Origin: Collybiopsis luxurians FD-317 M1
Lineage: Eukaryota > Basidiomycota > Agaricomycetes > Agaricales > Omphalotaceae
Direction of reading: 5' to 3'
DNA length: 64,000 nucleotides
Assembly: GCA_000827265.1 (NCBI GenBank)
Contig: KN834797.1
Location: forward strand, 124,001-188,000
Under the pieces are notes generated by a model. That model did no database searches, was not told where the DNA came from, and saw only the letters and a list, made by a program, of their open reading frames with translations. The stretch's first letter is position 1. Each line of letters begins with the position of its first letter. The translations under genes were made by a program, and so were the position numbers. Of the stretch, positions 25,884 to 38,013 are shown piece after piece.

Positions 25884-27051
25884 GTCGATCTCTTGCGAGA
25901 ATCTAGCACTGTAAGATGACTGGTACAATAGCAATGTAGAAGCACGTATAGAATCAACTTGGAACCGGTCTTCTGGGTGGTGGTGGTCAAAGAGACCTGG
26001 TACCACAGTTGCCCTGGCTATAACTACAACTGAAGAAGGAAAGGTAAGGAAAGGGTGTAGGATTGAGCTTCACGTAAAGTGGACTCCAATGACGTATGGT
26101 TCACGCATCGAGCGCCGAGACTTGGCTCGCAAATGTTCAGATAATGGACAGGTCTTGAAGCGGGAGGGTGAACATCCAGCAGCAAAGCAGTATAGTGGGC
26201 GCAGAAAAAGATGTCACTACCTTATATGGTAACCCCCAAATTCTGAAGGTTTTGCTTCATTTTTTTTTGCTTGTCCAATATCACTCTTATGGTTTTGTCC
26301 ATTGTATAAATTTCAGCAATAGTTATAATGCATTTACGGCCTACGGGAGTCAGTTTGTGGTTGAAGTACGAGGCTGGAGCGCAGGTGGGAACGGCTCTTC
26401 CATATTTGGAAGTGACATCTTTTCTTAAATCGCGGCAGCGCTAGAATGCTTTTAGCAATATACAAAAAAATGAGTGCATATGTCCAGTGGTACTCTAGTA
26501 CTTTCCAAACGCCTTCCCCTGATAAATAGCTTCTGGAGTCCTGCATAAACATTCTCCAGAATATCTTTACCAAATCATCACGGCCTTTGATTGGGCTCCT
26601 CGGTAAATGATCAAGATCGGCAGAACAAAAAGAAAATTTGGTTCAAAAAAGTGATTCCGATGATGCTATCCAGTCCTAGGTACGAAGGAATTACGTATAA
26701 CATGAAGAAATGTGGCTGCCATTCACGCATTCTGAGGTGCTCAGGCACTTCCTCCTCGGTCGCTGCACGCACTTCCAGGCGTTCTAATCGAGATCGACGT
26801 TCGTATGTTCGGTCACTTCGTCACCAACGTCTATCTCTGTTGTAATATATGGTCTGGCAAAAGTCACCTCCCCACTATCTGCCTCGGAGCGCGAGCTTCT
26901 ATTGCAAGATTCGCAAGGGCTCAATTTTAAGCTCACGACAGCAGAGTTTTCGTCTAACCCAGAAGCCAGAGTTTTACGTCCGTTAAGATTTGCGAGGATT
27001 ACGTTGGAGTAGAGGTTGCACAAAAGGAAAGCACTAAAATGTATGGGGGTT
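24243..27051. repeat. Segmental duplication, copy B (2.8 kb)
   Basis: Partner of 20072-22888 in the same orientation. Copy B is contiguous with the full DUF6534 gene on its right, so this side looks ancestral. On its left it stops where the kinase intron after HGDIRG should continue. Confidence 0.9.
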
Positions 27052-28257
27052 TATATGCGTCAATCTTCGTCAGTGACTGCTCAAATTGATGTACTTACAC
27101 GGAAATATAGATGTAGTTGGTATCGAACTGGAGGAACAGAGCGAGAACCACAAGAGCTGCGATGGCTGTGATACTGCCTGTCTCGATGGCTCGTATAATG
27201 AGCCTTTGAATCACGGCTTGGGTCCTTATTGAGAAGGCGTCGCATTGAGCAGAGCGTAACTGGAAGAAATAGTCATTGAGTAGAGGAGAAGCTTGGTCAT
27301 CGGGTAGCATACCACGAGGAACATACTAATCGCGACAATGATATCCGCTGTGAATGCTCCGGAAAGCCATACCTGTAATGCAATCCTCATGAATGACTGT
27401 GGCTAGTTGGTTAAGGCAGAAGGTATCTACTGAAACTACGTTGTCATACGAAGCTACAGCTGTGATACTATTCCATGATGTTATCTGAAAGTTAAAACCA
27501 TCTTAACTTCACTTTTAATTGGTACCAATGGTTACTTACCGCAAGTGCAGCATACATTGCTGCTACTGCTTGCATAAAAGAGATCTGACGAATTCGGAGA
27601 ATGTATTTGACTTGTCGAGGAGCAAACGAACTTCCACTCACCAACAAAGTCAGAACTACCGCGCATCTTATGGCGAGGCTATCGTGTCTGAAAGACCACA
27701 ACCTCCAGCAAAAGAAACAATGCTCCACACTTGCCACTTTGTCCATCAATGTCCATCAGTAACATGGGTATGGCTTCGCCAGCAATGCAAACCTAACTTA
27801 CTTATTCCGCTCGTGATCGCACTTACGCTAGCCTGCCACGGGACTATCAGAAACGTCTGCGGGTCGCCCCATCCGCTTATTAGGAACTTCCAGACCCAAG
27901 TGAATGCGACTATTGATTGGATGAGAGACAGTGAGTAGACACTGCAGACTACCTGATAATCAACTTGCCAAAGTAGAACAAAGAAGCTCAACTTACCAAG
28001 AATCTTCAGTCGGAATTTATCCTGCGCGGAGCTGACGCAGAATGTGTATAGCTGAATAGTCAGTGCTCCCAAGAGGCTCCATTCTAAAACAATACCGACG
28101 AGCTGTGTAATTAAATTAGCTTCTCCGAAGTTGATACAATTGGAACTGCAGGTTAACCTACCAACGGGCCCGTTCTATCAACCACCAACGAAGTCAGATT
28201 ACTCCATTTTATTTATGGCACAACCTACAGCGGCACTGTATTTAAAGAAGTCGCCAT
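26784..28257 (-). CDS. DUF6534-type membrane protein
   Basis: Ten exons on the minus strand: 28257-28229, 28174-28162, 28102-27997, 27948-27802, 27736-27642, 27584-27540, 27484-27440, 27372-27313, 27259-27099 and 27033-26784. They total 951 nt and 316 residues, all phases consistent. Membrane spans include LLVGIVLEWSLLGALTIQLY, VCSVYSLSLIQSIVAFTWVW and VWLSGAFTADIIVAISMFLV. Family landmarks are SGWGDPQ, ITSGIMASVEHCFFCWRLW, an RTQ-x4-RLI-x4-ETG segment before the last helices, and CNLYSNVILANLNGRKTLA near the C-terminus. These match the DUF6534 family, abundant in mushrooms and of unknown function. The second exon is only 13 bp and is the least certain part of the model. The last exon is duplicated at 22606-22870. 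The acidic tail after NLNGRKTLA is probably cytosolic. Confidence 0.85.
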
Positions 28258-31200
28258 GAGTGCTTTCCTAACCAGTCGATACCTACCGAGAGGGCAGAGG
28301 AAGGAGCCTCGATAGAAGGATGAAGCTGTATGGCCGAAACATTCCCGTTCTAAGTATCCGAGGATTCAGGGACTTACGGAATCTTTGACAGTTCATTTCG
28401 CCTTCTGCATATTCAATCTTTTGGAGTGGATATTGCTTCGATTATCCTTGTCTCAACGAAGACTCTGCTCCCTTCAAAAAGTTTTCCGTTGTATGCAGCT
28501 CCCGTTGAAGAGCAACGGGGAAATCAAAGAAACAATTTTGTAAAGAACCAACCTATTTCAAACTCTTTCCCCGGAGCACGGGCAACTGCTCTTAGTGCCT
28601 CAGCATTTGCCCGGCATCGTGTCGTATGAGCATACGAAGGGGATAACCGAGTAATAACTGTCGCAAACTGTCCTCAGAGTGATGCTCCAATTGCATTCAA
28701 TTTTAGTTTTGAATCCACGGGTAAGCGACCCTACCCTCTTGCTCTAACTTTGGAAAGGTCTATCGGTGTCTTTACTCATGAGCGCCGGAACCCCTTCGAC
28801 TGGTTTGTTCGAAGCGTCAATCATGTAGGAAGGGCACGATTTGAGGCCGTTTTGGTCATATATGGCGCACCAGACTAACGGAGATACTCCCTCGACATTG
28901 TAGGAAGCGATAAGCTGAAATAGCTGCCGCTGCGATAAACGTCGATCTGGTAATAGCAGCGTTCCCTAAGCTGACGGGCAAGAACGACCACTAATGTGGA
29001 CTTCGGTACTGACCGTCAAGTACAACGACGCTGTGTTGTAATCGGAGCCCTCAGCAAAGCCGACAAAGATCCAAGCACTGCTTTGGATTTTCTTTGCCTA
29101 CTCTCTCAAATGTTTCCACCGTCAGCTCAGTTCTGGACAGAACTGACCGGACAAGGTCTTGCCTGGATAGGGCGTTGTTTCGCAACTGCGGTTCTAATCG
29201 TTTTCTCAGTGGCGTTTTATCGATATATCCATCTGTCTGTCCATTTATTCGGCCTCGTTGCTTCCATTCCTTCTTCATTCCATTTGACAACAGTAGCGAC
29301 AGAATTTGACAGCTCGACTGCTCTTAGCCATTGAAGGAATTATTCGAGGGAAAGGATTTGGGTTCTATTGGCCTACGCCTTGTCAACTGCGAAAAATTTC
29401 GTTTCGCCTCGTTCTGTACTCTTAACGGATTGGGGTAAAGAAGCTGGCATGACGGACTCTACTTGTTCTCGTTTTTTATATCTTGATTCTTCTTACTCTC
29501 TTGTTTTACGTACCTCGCCTTGACCAGATTCCAGGTATCACTATCTTTGTCTATTCCGATGGCATCCAATATCAACGACGTTCTCGATTCTCCAGGTTGA
29601 AACTAAGTACGCGCTTTTTTAATGTCTGGCTCTATATTGAAATACCGGGGAATAATTTGAACAAGAGAAGAACACGACTCACGCGCAAACTCAGCCTAGT
29701 ACGGCTCCTTGAAGTACCTTTCCCAGTGCCTAAATACGTCATCAACGACAGTATGATGTTTATGCAACTCTTCCTCATCTTCACTGACTACCTGCCGAAA
29801 AGAAGGCCGGCGCTATTCTAGTCTGTGTAATGCAAGAGGTTTATTGGCTCGGCACCAAGCCTGGGAACATGGCACGACTACGTGAAATCGACGTCACCTT
29901 GTCGACCCAAATTATCAGCCCCAAACGCCATGAGTAGTTCTAGTAAATCCCAATATCTGCAACATCTAATTCATTCCAATCTGAGAGCAACTGTACTAGT
30001 AAACCTGGGAGGGCTGTGAAACACTGACCCTAGCATCCTAATTAATGGCTGCAATGACTGACTTGATGAACAGGAAATTGCCATATGGACGGGTGGGGCG
30101 GGTGAGTAAAAGCACGCGTGCACGTGCTTCTCCGTCTTTTCGCATATCTCTCTGCACGTCGCGACCTTGCTTACAAACAGGCCAGTCCTCTCTAGTATAA
30201 AGAGGCTGGCTACGATACCTCCTGTAAATATTTCTTCTCTTTCCCTCTTTCCCTCTTTCCCTCTTTCCTTCTCTCCATCTTTCCTTCTCTCCATCTTTCC
30301 TTCTCTCCATCTTTCCTTCTCTCCATCTTCTCTCTCTTATAGACCTCCCATCAATAAGACATTTTGCCAGCTCAGTCGATGCACTCTTGTGACTACGTCT
30401 CGTCTCTTTCTCTCTCGTCTCCTTGCGTTGAGTGTCGCTCGTCGTGAGTGAGTTTCCAGTTCTATCTGTATGTATATTGAGACTGCGCTCAAGGAGGTAA
30501 GAGAAGGATAGGTATGGATAGCTATACTACCGAAGTCTAAAGTAATTTGTGCATTAGAATCAAACTAGCTTTGCCATGAAAATCTTCGCAGTCATCTCTG
30601 CTATCGAGAGATTTACCCTGTCCTCTTGCAGCTTGCGTTAATGTAAATGGCCTATGCCGGACCGGATAGGAAGATCGGAACGGATTACGTGTGGCGAGTC
30701 GGCGCCTTAAGATTTCTTCTTCTCGCTGCAATCCTTGCAAGAAAAATATTCAATCATAAGAATCTCGAGATGAAGTAACGAAAGATGAATATGTTTGCCA
30801 TTCGTGTACAGGTATTTTCGGGTCTATTCCGCGCTTCGTCTACTAACCCTTCCTCCTATGAACGGCCAATCGTTTTTTTGACTCTGGTATCATATAATAT
30901 CCCGCTCTGTTTGCATCTATATAGATTGAACTACAATTTTCTTCATCACTCCTGACGAGAATTGAGAAAGTGGAGAAAGGTTAACTTATTGAAAATAGAA
31001 GATATGTCAACCCTGCGGCGTTCTTACCTCGTTCAAGCTATTCCAAATATGCTTTTAGGTATAACGGCTTTACCTTGTACTCATCCATATTATCCGAATG
31101 ACCGAAACCAACAAGGGCATAAACTGCACGCGAAGAGCTTCGCAGGACGGAGCACCCACCTGCCTTTCGAACAATTCCACTCAATCTGATCCAACTGGCA

Positions 31201-32359
31201 ACCTTTCATTGGCTGCTCTTCCATCAGGTGCGGTTCAATGAGTAAGAATTCTCTGCTTGGTACGGTACGGGAGGTAAAAGGCCCAATTTAGTAACGGTGG
31301 TCTTCACCAGAATCCTTTCTTTCCTACCACCATCATCCAAACCCCCGACGCCAATCCAGCCATAGTTTCCGCTCTAAACTGGGCACGAACATTAATAACT
31401 GCATACCGAAGGTTTTTACTTTCTGAGTTTGGCTTTTTGTGCGTTCTGTTACTATTTTTACCGCCGTCGTGAACGACGTGCAGCTACTTTTTGCCTAAGC
31501 CATGCTAGCCCCTATTCCCACACCTCACCGCCTCGTCGGTTGTTTTCTTTCTCACGGGTGATCTGCGCGCCAGCGGATCGCTCAAAGCTACGACTGTCCT
31601 TGCGCTTTAGCGGGCAGTTTTTGAACCAAACAAACCGGGCCACTGTGCTAAACTTATTGTACCAGACTCATTTATACCATACTTTTTGATTGCTAGGGCA
31701 TCGATGAAAGGTGGACCCAACCTCACCCTCTACTCTACTACTTCCCGTATTGTAAATAGTCGGGTGTCGTCAGGGCGGGAAGATCTACAGCAGAGTTACC
31801 TTGCGTCAGTTGCGAGCTCGTCTCCTCCTTCTGCGGCAGTCCCAGAGACGATGGTGCATGGGTAAACACGGGGATAATCTCTGGAAACCGGCATTCAGAT
31901 TGTAGACCATGCCGTGTAATAGCACGAACTTCCTTCCTTCCTTCCTACTTGATTCTCTCGGCTGCCACGCCTTTCTCATTACTGGCCAGGATGGTTTCCG
32001 ACTTGTAAGTTTTCACGAAATCTTAACCCGCTCTCTACAAGATTTCATCTTATTTACTCTCTTCGAACAGTTTGCTCCGAGTTACATATTTAGTTATTTT
32101 TTCCCCTGAGGTTTGCGATCCGGTTAGTGGTCAGGCTACTAAAGGAGGAAGTCCCATCCAGAACGATACTGAATTCACGAAAAAACGAATCAGACATTTC
32201 GGTTACAATTTACGGTTACTATACAAGTCAACTTCTTTAACTTCCCTTGCTCATGTTGTCAACCACGTCTAGAGTAAAAAGAAACATGTTAGCCCATGTT
32301 AAATGATTCACAGAGCTATAGGCAAGTTCACATTTTATTTAACCTTCTCGTCGCGCTAT
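28258..32359. other. Intergenic, no supported gene
   Basis: Short frames on both strands without recognisable domains. A CT-rich minisatellite lies at about 30238-30335. The stretch near 28420-28630 is open but shows no family resemblance. Nothing here could be spliced into a convincing gene by eye. Confidence 0.45.
30263..30326. repeat. 16-bp pyrimidine minisatellite, four copies
   Basis: Four perfect tandem copies of CTTTCCTTCTCTCCAT, preceded by shorter TTTCCCTC-type units at 30240-30262. The low-complexity frames across it are by-products. Confidence 0.95.
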
Positions 32360-32628
32360 TCAAGTGGCACAGGTAAGGCCTCCGTTTCCGTTGACACAAG
32401 CTACAATTTTTCATGTAAGTAGACTGTATAGACTTTTCGAGACTGAGACAGAAACTGACCTCCGTTGATGACATTCCCATCTTGATAAAACGCACAGGAG
32501 TCGCCAAACTGGTGCTGGCAGTTGTTTGGGCAACGACAGGCACTGTCGGGGTCAGGAGCAATAGCCCCGACGCCGATAGCTGCGACGAGCAAGGCGGAGA
32601 CGGTAGAGATGAGTATGAAGAACTTCAT
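32360..32628 (-). CDS. Small six-cysteine secreted protein, copy 1
   Basis: Two exons on the minus strand, 32628-32460 and 32400-32360, give 69 residues. A clear signal peptide MKFFILISTVSALLVAAIGV is followed by a mature part of about 45 residues. Its cysteine pattern is C-x1-C-x3-C-x7-C-x12-C-x8-C, with CRCPNNCQHQFGDSC and a C-terminal GGLTCAT. The phase-1 intron of 59 nt lies just before the fifth Cys. A TATA box, GGTATAAAAGC, lies about 85 bp upstream of the ATG. Two paralogues share size, intron position and cysteine spacing (33848-34097 and 37731-38013). Function is unknown. Three disulfides and secretion are inferred. It could be an effector-like, antimicrobial or wall-associated peptide; nothing here decides. 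Confidence 0.88.
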
Positions 32629-32711
32629 GGTGTTCGATTGATATGAGTATGAGTTGTAAACCTGTTTAGAGTGCGAGGTTCGAGATGAAGTTTGAGGGCC
32701 CATTTCTACAT

Positions 32712-32722
32712 GCTTTTATACC
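32712..32722 (-). promoter_or_regulatory. TATA box of secreted protein copy 1
   Basis: GGTATAAAAGC on the minus strand, about 85 bp before the start codon. The two paralogues have a similar element at nearly the same distance. Confidence 0.6.
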
Positions 32723-33847
32723 TTTTTCTGACCCGCCCAAACGGAAATTTGAATTCCTTCTTCTCGATTTGCTCTCCTTACCTTGGGCTGACGCCGCGTA
32801 CTCAGTAGATGTGGAGTCTTCACTCTAGCAGAACACACTGGATTGCAATGGCTGGAGCAGTCGACCGTTCGTCTAACCGAGGAAATACAATTGCCTGTTC
32901 AGAATCCGTCCAGGTGGAGCGTCAATGATGAGGCAGTCCTGTGTTTCGAAACTGTGTAACCGTATAGTATCGATCCTCGATTGCTCGCGCCTATGGCGTA
33001 TACGTAGATATGCTGTACTCCCTCATACCCGAAAAAATCTCAATGTATGTACTGCAGCCAGCGCAGAAATCGAATCAAATCAATTTTACAACTACTGCAC
33101 AGATTGCACAGGAGGTAAGAACTTATCATTGATTATACTTCAAATAGCCCGACTGTGGAGTACCACTGTCACCGAGAATGAAAGCTCCTTCCCGAGTTGG
33201 GAAGGAGAAGCTTTTTTAATTGCATAAGACGTGCAATATCAAGAGGGGAACTTGGTCAATTCCGTGCTGCGTACGCTCTCCAGCCGCAGCTCTATTATAA
33301 CATCAAAATTATAATGTTTAAGTTGGTCATAAAACCACGCCGACGACGGCCGGAACATGATTCGTGGCTCTGTAGTCAATTTGGAGCTTACCCGAAAGAC
33401 TGTCGAGGTAAGAGATCAGTTGAGATAGAGTGCCACTCGCTCTTTCAAGTTATGGACAGACGATAGAAAAACTGGGCACGTTGCCCTTTTCTTTAATTTG
33501 AAACGAAATCGATTCACCCTGCCAACCGTTCAGATCATATATCGTACCATTCTCTAGAAATCCAGATAGCTCTGAGACTTTATGTTTCGTCATGCAGGGA
33601 GTAATGAGAAGTGATTTGCTGTCTAGATCTTCCACTTGTAGTAGCTGGGTCTCGATTCAATCAAAAATTAAAATCGCTGTTTTCGAATACTTAGGTACAA
33701 GGGCACATCCTATATACGAGTCTCGAGAACCAGAGAAGTGAAGAGCTAGTAAATTCAGCGAATGAGTCTAATGAAGAGTCAATATAAAAACTACACACAG
33801 TTAGCGTGAGATGACCGCTTGAAGGAATGTGGATAATTGTGAGCTGC

Positions 33848-34097
33848 TTAAGTAGCGCAGGTCAATCCTCCATCCCCATTGACGCAAGCTGGTGAATCTT
33901 TAAACACTAACGATGCAGTTTTTTAAAAAATGCTCACATCCTTCAATGACGTTTCCGTGGTCATAGTACTTACACGACTGCCCAAGCTTGTGCGAGCAAT
34001 TATTCGGGCAGCGACAGGCGCTGTTGGGGTCTGGCGCAATGGCACCGACTCCGATGGCAGCAGCAGCGATGATAGAGATAATAGCGAAGAATTTCAT
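33848..34097 (-). CDS. Small six-cysteine secreted protein, copy 2
   Basis: Two exons on the minus strand, 34097-33938 and 33888-33848, 66 residues. The signal peptide MKFFAIISIIAAAAIGVGA is followed by the same C-x1-C-x3-C-x7-C-x12-C-x8-C pattern as copy 1, with CRCPNNCSHKLGQSC and ending GGLTCAT. The donor has shifted by two bases relative to copy 1 (exon ends ..GGA T), yet the frame and the spacing to the fifth Cys are kept, giving SC instead of AC. A TATA-like element, GGTATATAAGCC, lies about 80 bp upstream. Mature-region substitutions (QHQFGD to SHKLGQ, AFYQD to KYYDH) fall between the cysteines, as expected for a diversifying family. Confidence 0.87.
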
Positions 34098-34173
34098 CGC
34101 GAGGAAATTTGAGCGAGTTACAAAGTATACAGTTTCGAATGTGGTGGATTGGAGGAGAGCCGAGGATTCGAAA

Positions 34174-34185
34174 GGCTTATATACC
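34174..34185 (-). promoter_or_regulatory. TATA box of secreted protein copy 2
   Basis: GGTATATAAGCC on the minus strand, about 80 bp before the ATG at 34097, equivalent to the element of copy 1. Confidence 0.55.
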
Positions 34186-34187
34186 AT

Positions 34188-36942
34188 TTGAAGTGCATAT
34201 ATCTAGGGTTCTCTTTTACTAAAGTAGAATTTCTATAATTACTTCCTCGGACCCACAACCTTCTTGCGCGGCTCCACCTCCTTTTCCTAGCTTCTCTGTC
34301 CGGTGTCTGCTGGCCCGGACTTCTCTTCTTTTCTTATTCAGTTTTTCTTTCGTTTTACTTGTTTTCTTAATATTCGGATGGAAGATGGAGCAGGGGGAGA
34401 TGAAGGAGGAGGTACAGACCCACCACCGACGCGTCGCCGAGGCTGCGGTACCTCGTCGCTAACCGTCAGGGGAACGCAGTGAACGGTACTGCGTACCAAT
34501 TTCCGACTCGAATTCGGTTCCCTCGTTTGTTACACTTGATTGATTCTCAGTCAGTCAAACTTTATATTCTTCTTTTCCTCTTTACTCCCACTTCACAATG
34601 ACTTTCTTATATTGGACTCAGTTGATAAAAAATACATTGAAATTTGAGCCAAAAAACCTACTACGAAGACTCGACGAAACCTTCAGTCCAAAACCCCAGC
34701 GTTCTGAATTTTCGGTACACTACGCGTCCAACGACGCCTAATCTTTGGTCTTCTCTAAACGCCTTCTGTTTACGCGCCTTCGTCTCGTGCTCCTGTCTCT
34801 TCCGATCAGATAAACACCCCACAGACCTTTCTTGGTCCACTCAACCCTATAGCAGCGGTGTGTTCAGCGTTTCAGAAATCGGAATCCTTTTCTCTCTCTG
34901 GCAGGACGTTCGTTTTCGGTTGAGTTCCTCAATGAAGACTGATTCCTGGCGGGAGTAATCACAAAAGATGGAACGCAAACTTCAAGAGCATCATGTAATG
35001 TATATAATGACCGGGACTCACGCTTTAGCCACACTTGGTGTGGTTTTTGTTCCAACTTTGTACCGGAATACATTGATGCGATCCAGCTTTAGCTGCAGTT
35101 GTCTCTCGAAGAGAAAAGTAGCGAAGGAGCGTTGTGGATTTAAACTGGAATCATTCCCAGAACCAGGCCATTCAGCACCAAGAATGTGAAAGGCCCGGCA
35201 GTTTATTAATTCTCCCATCTGCAAAGTTGATTTTTGAAGAACCACGCCACCGAGGACCCGTCCAATAACAAAGAGGATGCCGAATTTGGGATGTAATAGA
35301 GGTAGCATATTCGATAACAAATTATATGGCATATATGCGTTTCGAAAGGTAAATAAGTTTCTCGATTATTCAGTTCAGCAGCCTCCAACTCACGGTTAGG
35401 ATGCGGTAAATAATCCACCACATCCCATCCAGATCCGCCAGAACATTCTCCTCACGCTAGCTTTGCATTCGCTGTCATTTCTGCTATGTTGTCGCTGTTA
35501 TTGGAGCCAGTGTTTCTGTGCTTGACCCCCAGGACCTTTGTGGCTGGCACAAGTCGACGACCCGTGCAAGCTCTTTCAAGTCAAGGAGCGTAGTAAGCTC
35601 CAAATGGCACCTCTACCGAAAGACTGTTCTCTTGTAGCTTGTGTGAAAGAAAATGCAGGATCGACTTGTTTTATATATGTAAGCAGTCCACTACTCTCGT
35701 TCTTTTGGACGCTCGTACCGGCATGATATGTAAGCCCCATCTTCCTATTTCTCCTTGCTCATTTCCTTGCAAGTTTTTGAGCTCGCAAGTTGACTCTCGT
35801 AAGATGTACTTGTACATGCATTTAGTGAAAACAGCAATGTCGTTTGTCCTTTTAACTGTAAGATTCGAGCGACACTCGGGTAACATGCCCATTGTGGAGA
35901 TTCTACACTTTCCAGTTTACCAGTTGCTCTACAAAGAATCTTTGAGTGAGAGTAAGTAGCTGTGTAAGAATCGCCGACCAGCTCCGTGCGCACTATTTAC
36001 AGACGCAGCAGCTGTCTCAGACTTCATCGCTTGAGAGCATTTAAGCGACAACATAGTGCGGTTAACTGAAGTCTGAGTCAATAAGCACAGCATCTCCAAA
36101 TTCTCTGAATTAGACTATATTAATAAGAATAGTACTCTTCAATTCATTCATTCAAACAAGTTGACAACCGACTTCCCGTTATTATCAATAGTGACAGAAT
36201 ATATCAATTCTACAGAAAGCAAAGGTAAATACATAACGCTGACACCTTGGCGGTGCTTCAAAATAATTTCGAAGTAGTCAATGCCCTGATATTTCATCTT
36301 AACAGCCATTTAGTCAAGCTCCAAAGTAAAGGCAGAGACTTTTCTCGGCAGTCGCGAGCTTGAGAGTTGCGGTAGTCTGGGGCTTTACCTACATTTGCGC
36401 TGGAGGGATTGGAGCTAAATTGTAGACCGCATTGACTGAGATCTTCGCTCGATTCCGAATGGACTGCATTCTTCTCCATTATCTTCATTTCAAATTTGGA
36501 GCAGCGTTTCCTGCTCTACACTCAGTGTCGACGGCAGTGTGTCCTGCTCCATAGCTGAGGGCCATATGAGGTATTCGAGAATCAGTGAGACTAGGCCCTT
36601 ACCCTACCCCAAACTATGCGGAATGCATGAGAAGATAGGCACCTTCAAATTCAAAACATATCAGTGAGATAGAACTTGTGAAAAAAGTTTTCTTCCGAAG
36701 CTCGCTAAGTTGCTGCTGTCATAATCGGAAAGATTAAGATGTCCAGTATGAGGGAGCAGAACATACCTACATGTCCACCACGGGGGAGCGCGATCGAAGA
36801 TTGATACTAAGTCGACACTAAGTGCATACACAGTTTCGAAACAACAAACTGTCCCGTTAATGCTCCACTTGGATGGATTCTGAAAAGACCATTGTGTTTA
36901 TTTGGTAAAAAGGATAGTCGCTTACTGTTTCTATTGTGTTCA
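34188..36942. other. Intergenic, no supported gene
   Basis: Frames such as those near 34644-34958 and 35018-35421 are open but show no domain, signal or credible splice structure. The 1.2 kb between the first two secreted-protein genes (32629-33847) is likewise empty by eye. Confidence 0.45.
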
Positions 36943-36945
36943 AGT

Positions 36946-37519
36946 CACTACGGCGGTTCTGATTTTTCTGGGCCGTGATTATTACCGTAAATAGATTTGG
37001 AATGAATTTTTGATTCGACCGGAAAAACACTCGAAATTTGGAGCTTTTTTCGCCCGATATTGGAATCGAAAAAAAGAAGACAATTAAATCTGCATTTCGC
37101 TCGAAAAAATATTAAATGTTCCTTTCTAATTTCAATTGATAAAAAGCATTGATACCGGGCATAAAAGGATTAGAATTTCCTTTGTAATTTAATTATGATT
37201 TCGTCGGTCATTCAATTCCTTTCACAACTGAAAAAGGAACCCCTTTTCAATTGCAAAATGATTAATTCCTGGGGAAACGTAATGGTCAGTTCCAGCCCTG
37301 GAACCGGCGAAATCAATGCCTTTTATCAATTAAAATTAGAAAGGAATGTTTGATATTTTTTCAAGCGAAATGCAGATTTAATTGTCTTCTTTTTTTTCGA
37401 TTCCAATATCGGGCGAAAAAAGCTCCAAATTTCGAGTATTTTTCGGTCAAAATCAAAAATTCATTCTAAATCTATTCACGGCAATAATCAAGGACAGAAA
37501 AATCAGAAACACCGTAGTG
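36946..37519. mobile_element. CACTA-ended MITE-like element with long inverted repeats
   Basis: 574-bp element starting CACTACGG and ending CCGTAGTG, flanked by a 3-bp direct repeat AGT (36943-36945 and 37520-37522). The left arm (36946 to about 37155) matches the reverse complement of the right arm (about 37310 to 37519) with few mismatches. The arms include the 15-base core TCGCCCGATATTGGA. There is no coding capacity. CACTA ends and 3-bp target duplications are hallmarks of the CACTA (En/Spm) superfamily, so this is probably a non-autonomous member. A foldback MITE of another family is the alternative. It ends about 125 bp upstream of the TATA-like element of the third secreted-protein copy. 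Confidence 0.85.
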
Positions 37520-37644
37520 AGTGTATGTTGATTTCAAATGGAAGCTCCACCTCTACTAAGTCCTAGTCGTCAGTGCAGCCCCAGGACAATACAAAACGAG
37601 ATAGAAATTCAGTATTTGATTGACGTACTTTTGCCAGCGAAAAA

Positions 37645-37656
37645 GATATAGAAGCC
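37645..37656 (+). promoter_or_regulatory. TATA-like element of secreted protein copy 3
   Basis: GATATAGAAGCC about 80 bp before the ATG at 37731, in the position of the TATA boxes of the two intact paralogues but weaker. Confidence 0.4.
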
Positions 37657-37730
37657 GTAAACATATCACTCTGATTTCATTCCAAACTTCGCAATTAAAC
37701 AGCTTACAACCTCACTTTCAATCGAATGTT

Positions 37731-38013
37731 ATGAAATTCTTTACTTTTTGTTTCTGCTGTCTCTGCCTTGCTCGTCGCAGCTATGTGCGTCAGTGCTACT
37801 GCTCCTGACCCTGACAGTGCTTGTCGCTGCCCAAACAACTGCCAGCACAGATTTGGGGACTCTTGCGCGTTCTATCAAGATGGGAACATCATAAATGGAG
37901 GTGGGTTTTTCGTCTCCACTTTGAGATTTTTATCTCGTTCTCTGGAAACAAGACTGACAAGTTTGAACACAGCTTGTTTCAACGGCAATGGTGGCCTTAC
38001 CTGTGCTACTTAA
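37731..38013 (+). pseudogene. Small six-cysteine secreted protein, copy 3, frameshifted
   Basis: Exons 37731-37900 and 37973-38013, in the opposite orientation to copies 1 and 2. The mature part is intact (CRCPNNCQHRFGDSC, phase-1 intron, GGLTCAT) with the same cysteine spacing. The stretch from the ATG to the conserved APDPDSAC is one base longer than in copy 1. Reading from the ATG therefore runs into a stop after about 25 codons, and the signal peptide is out of frame with the mature part. An internal ATG at 37783 would give a protein without signal. The 5' leader is still recognisably related to that of copy 1. A sequencing error is the alternative to a true frameshift. Confidence 0.8.
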
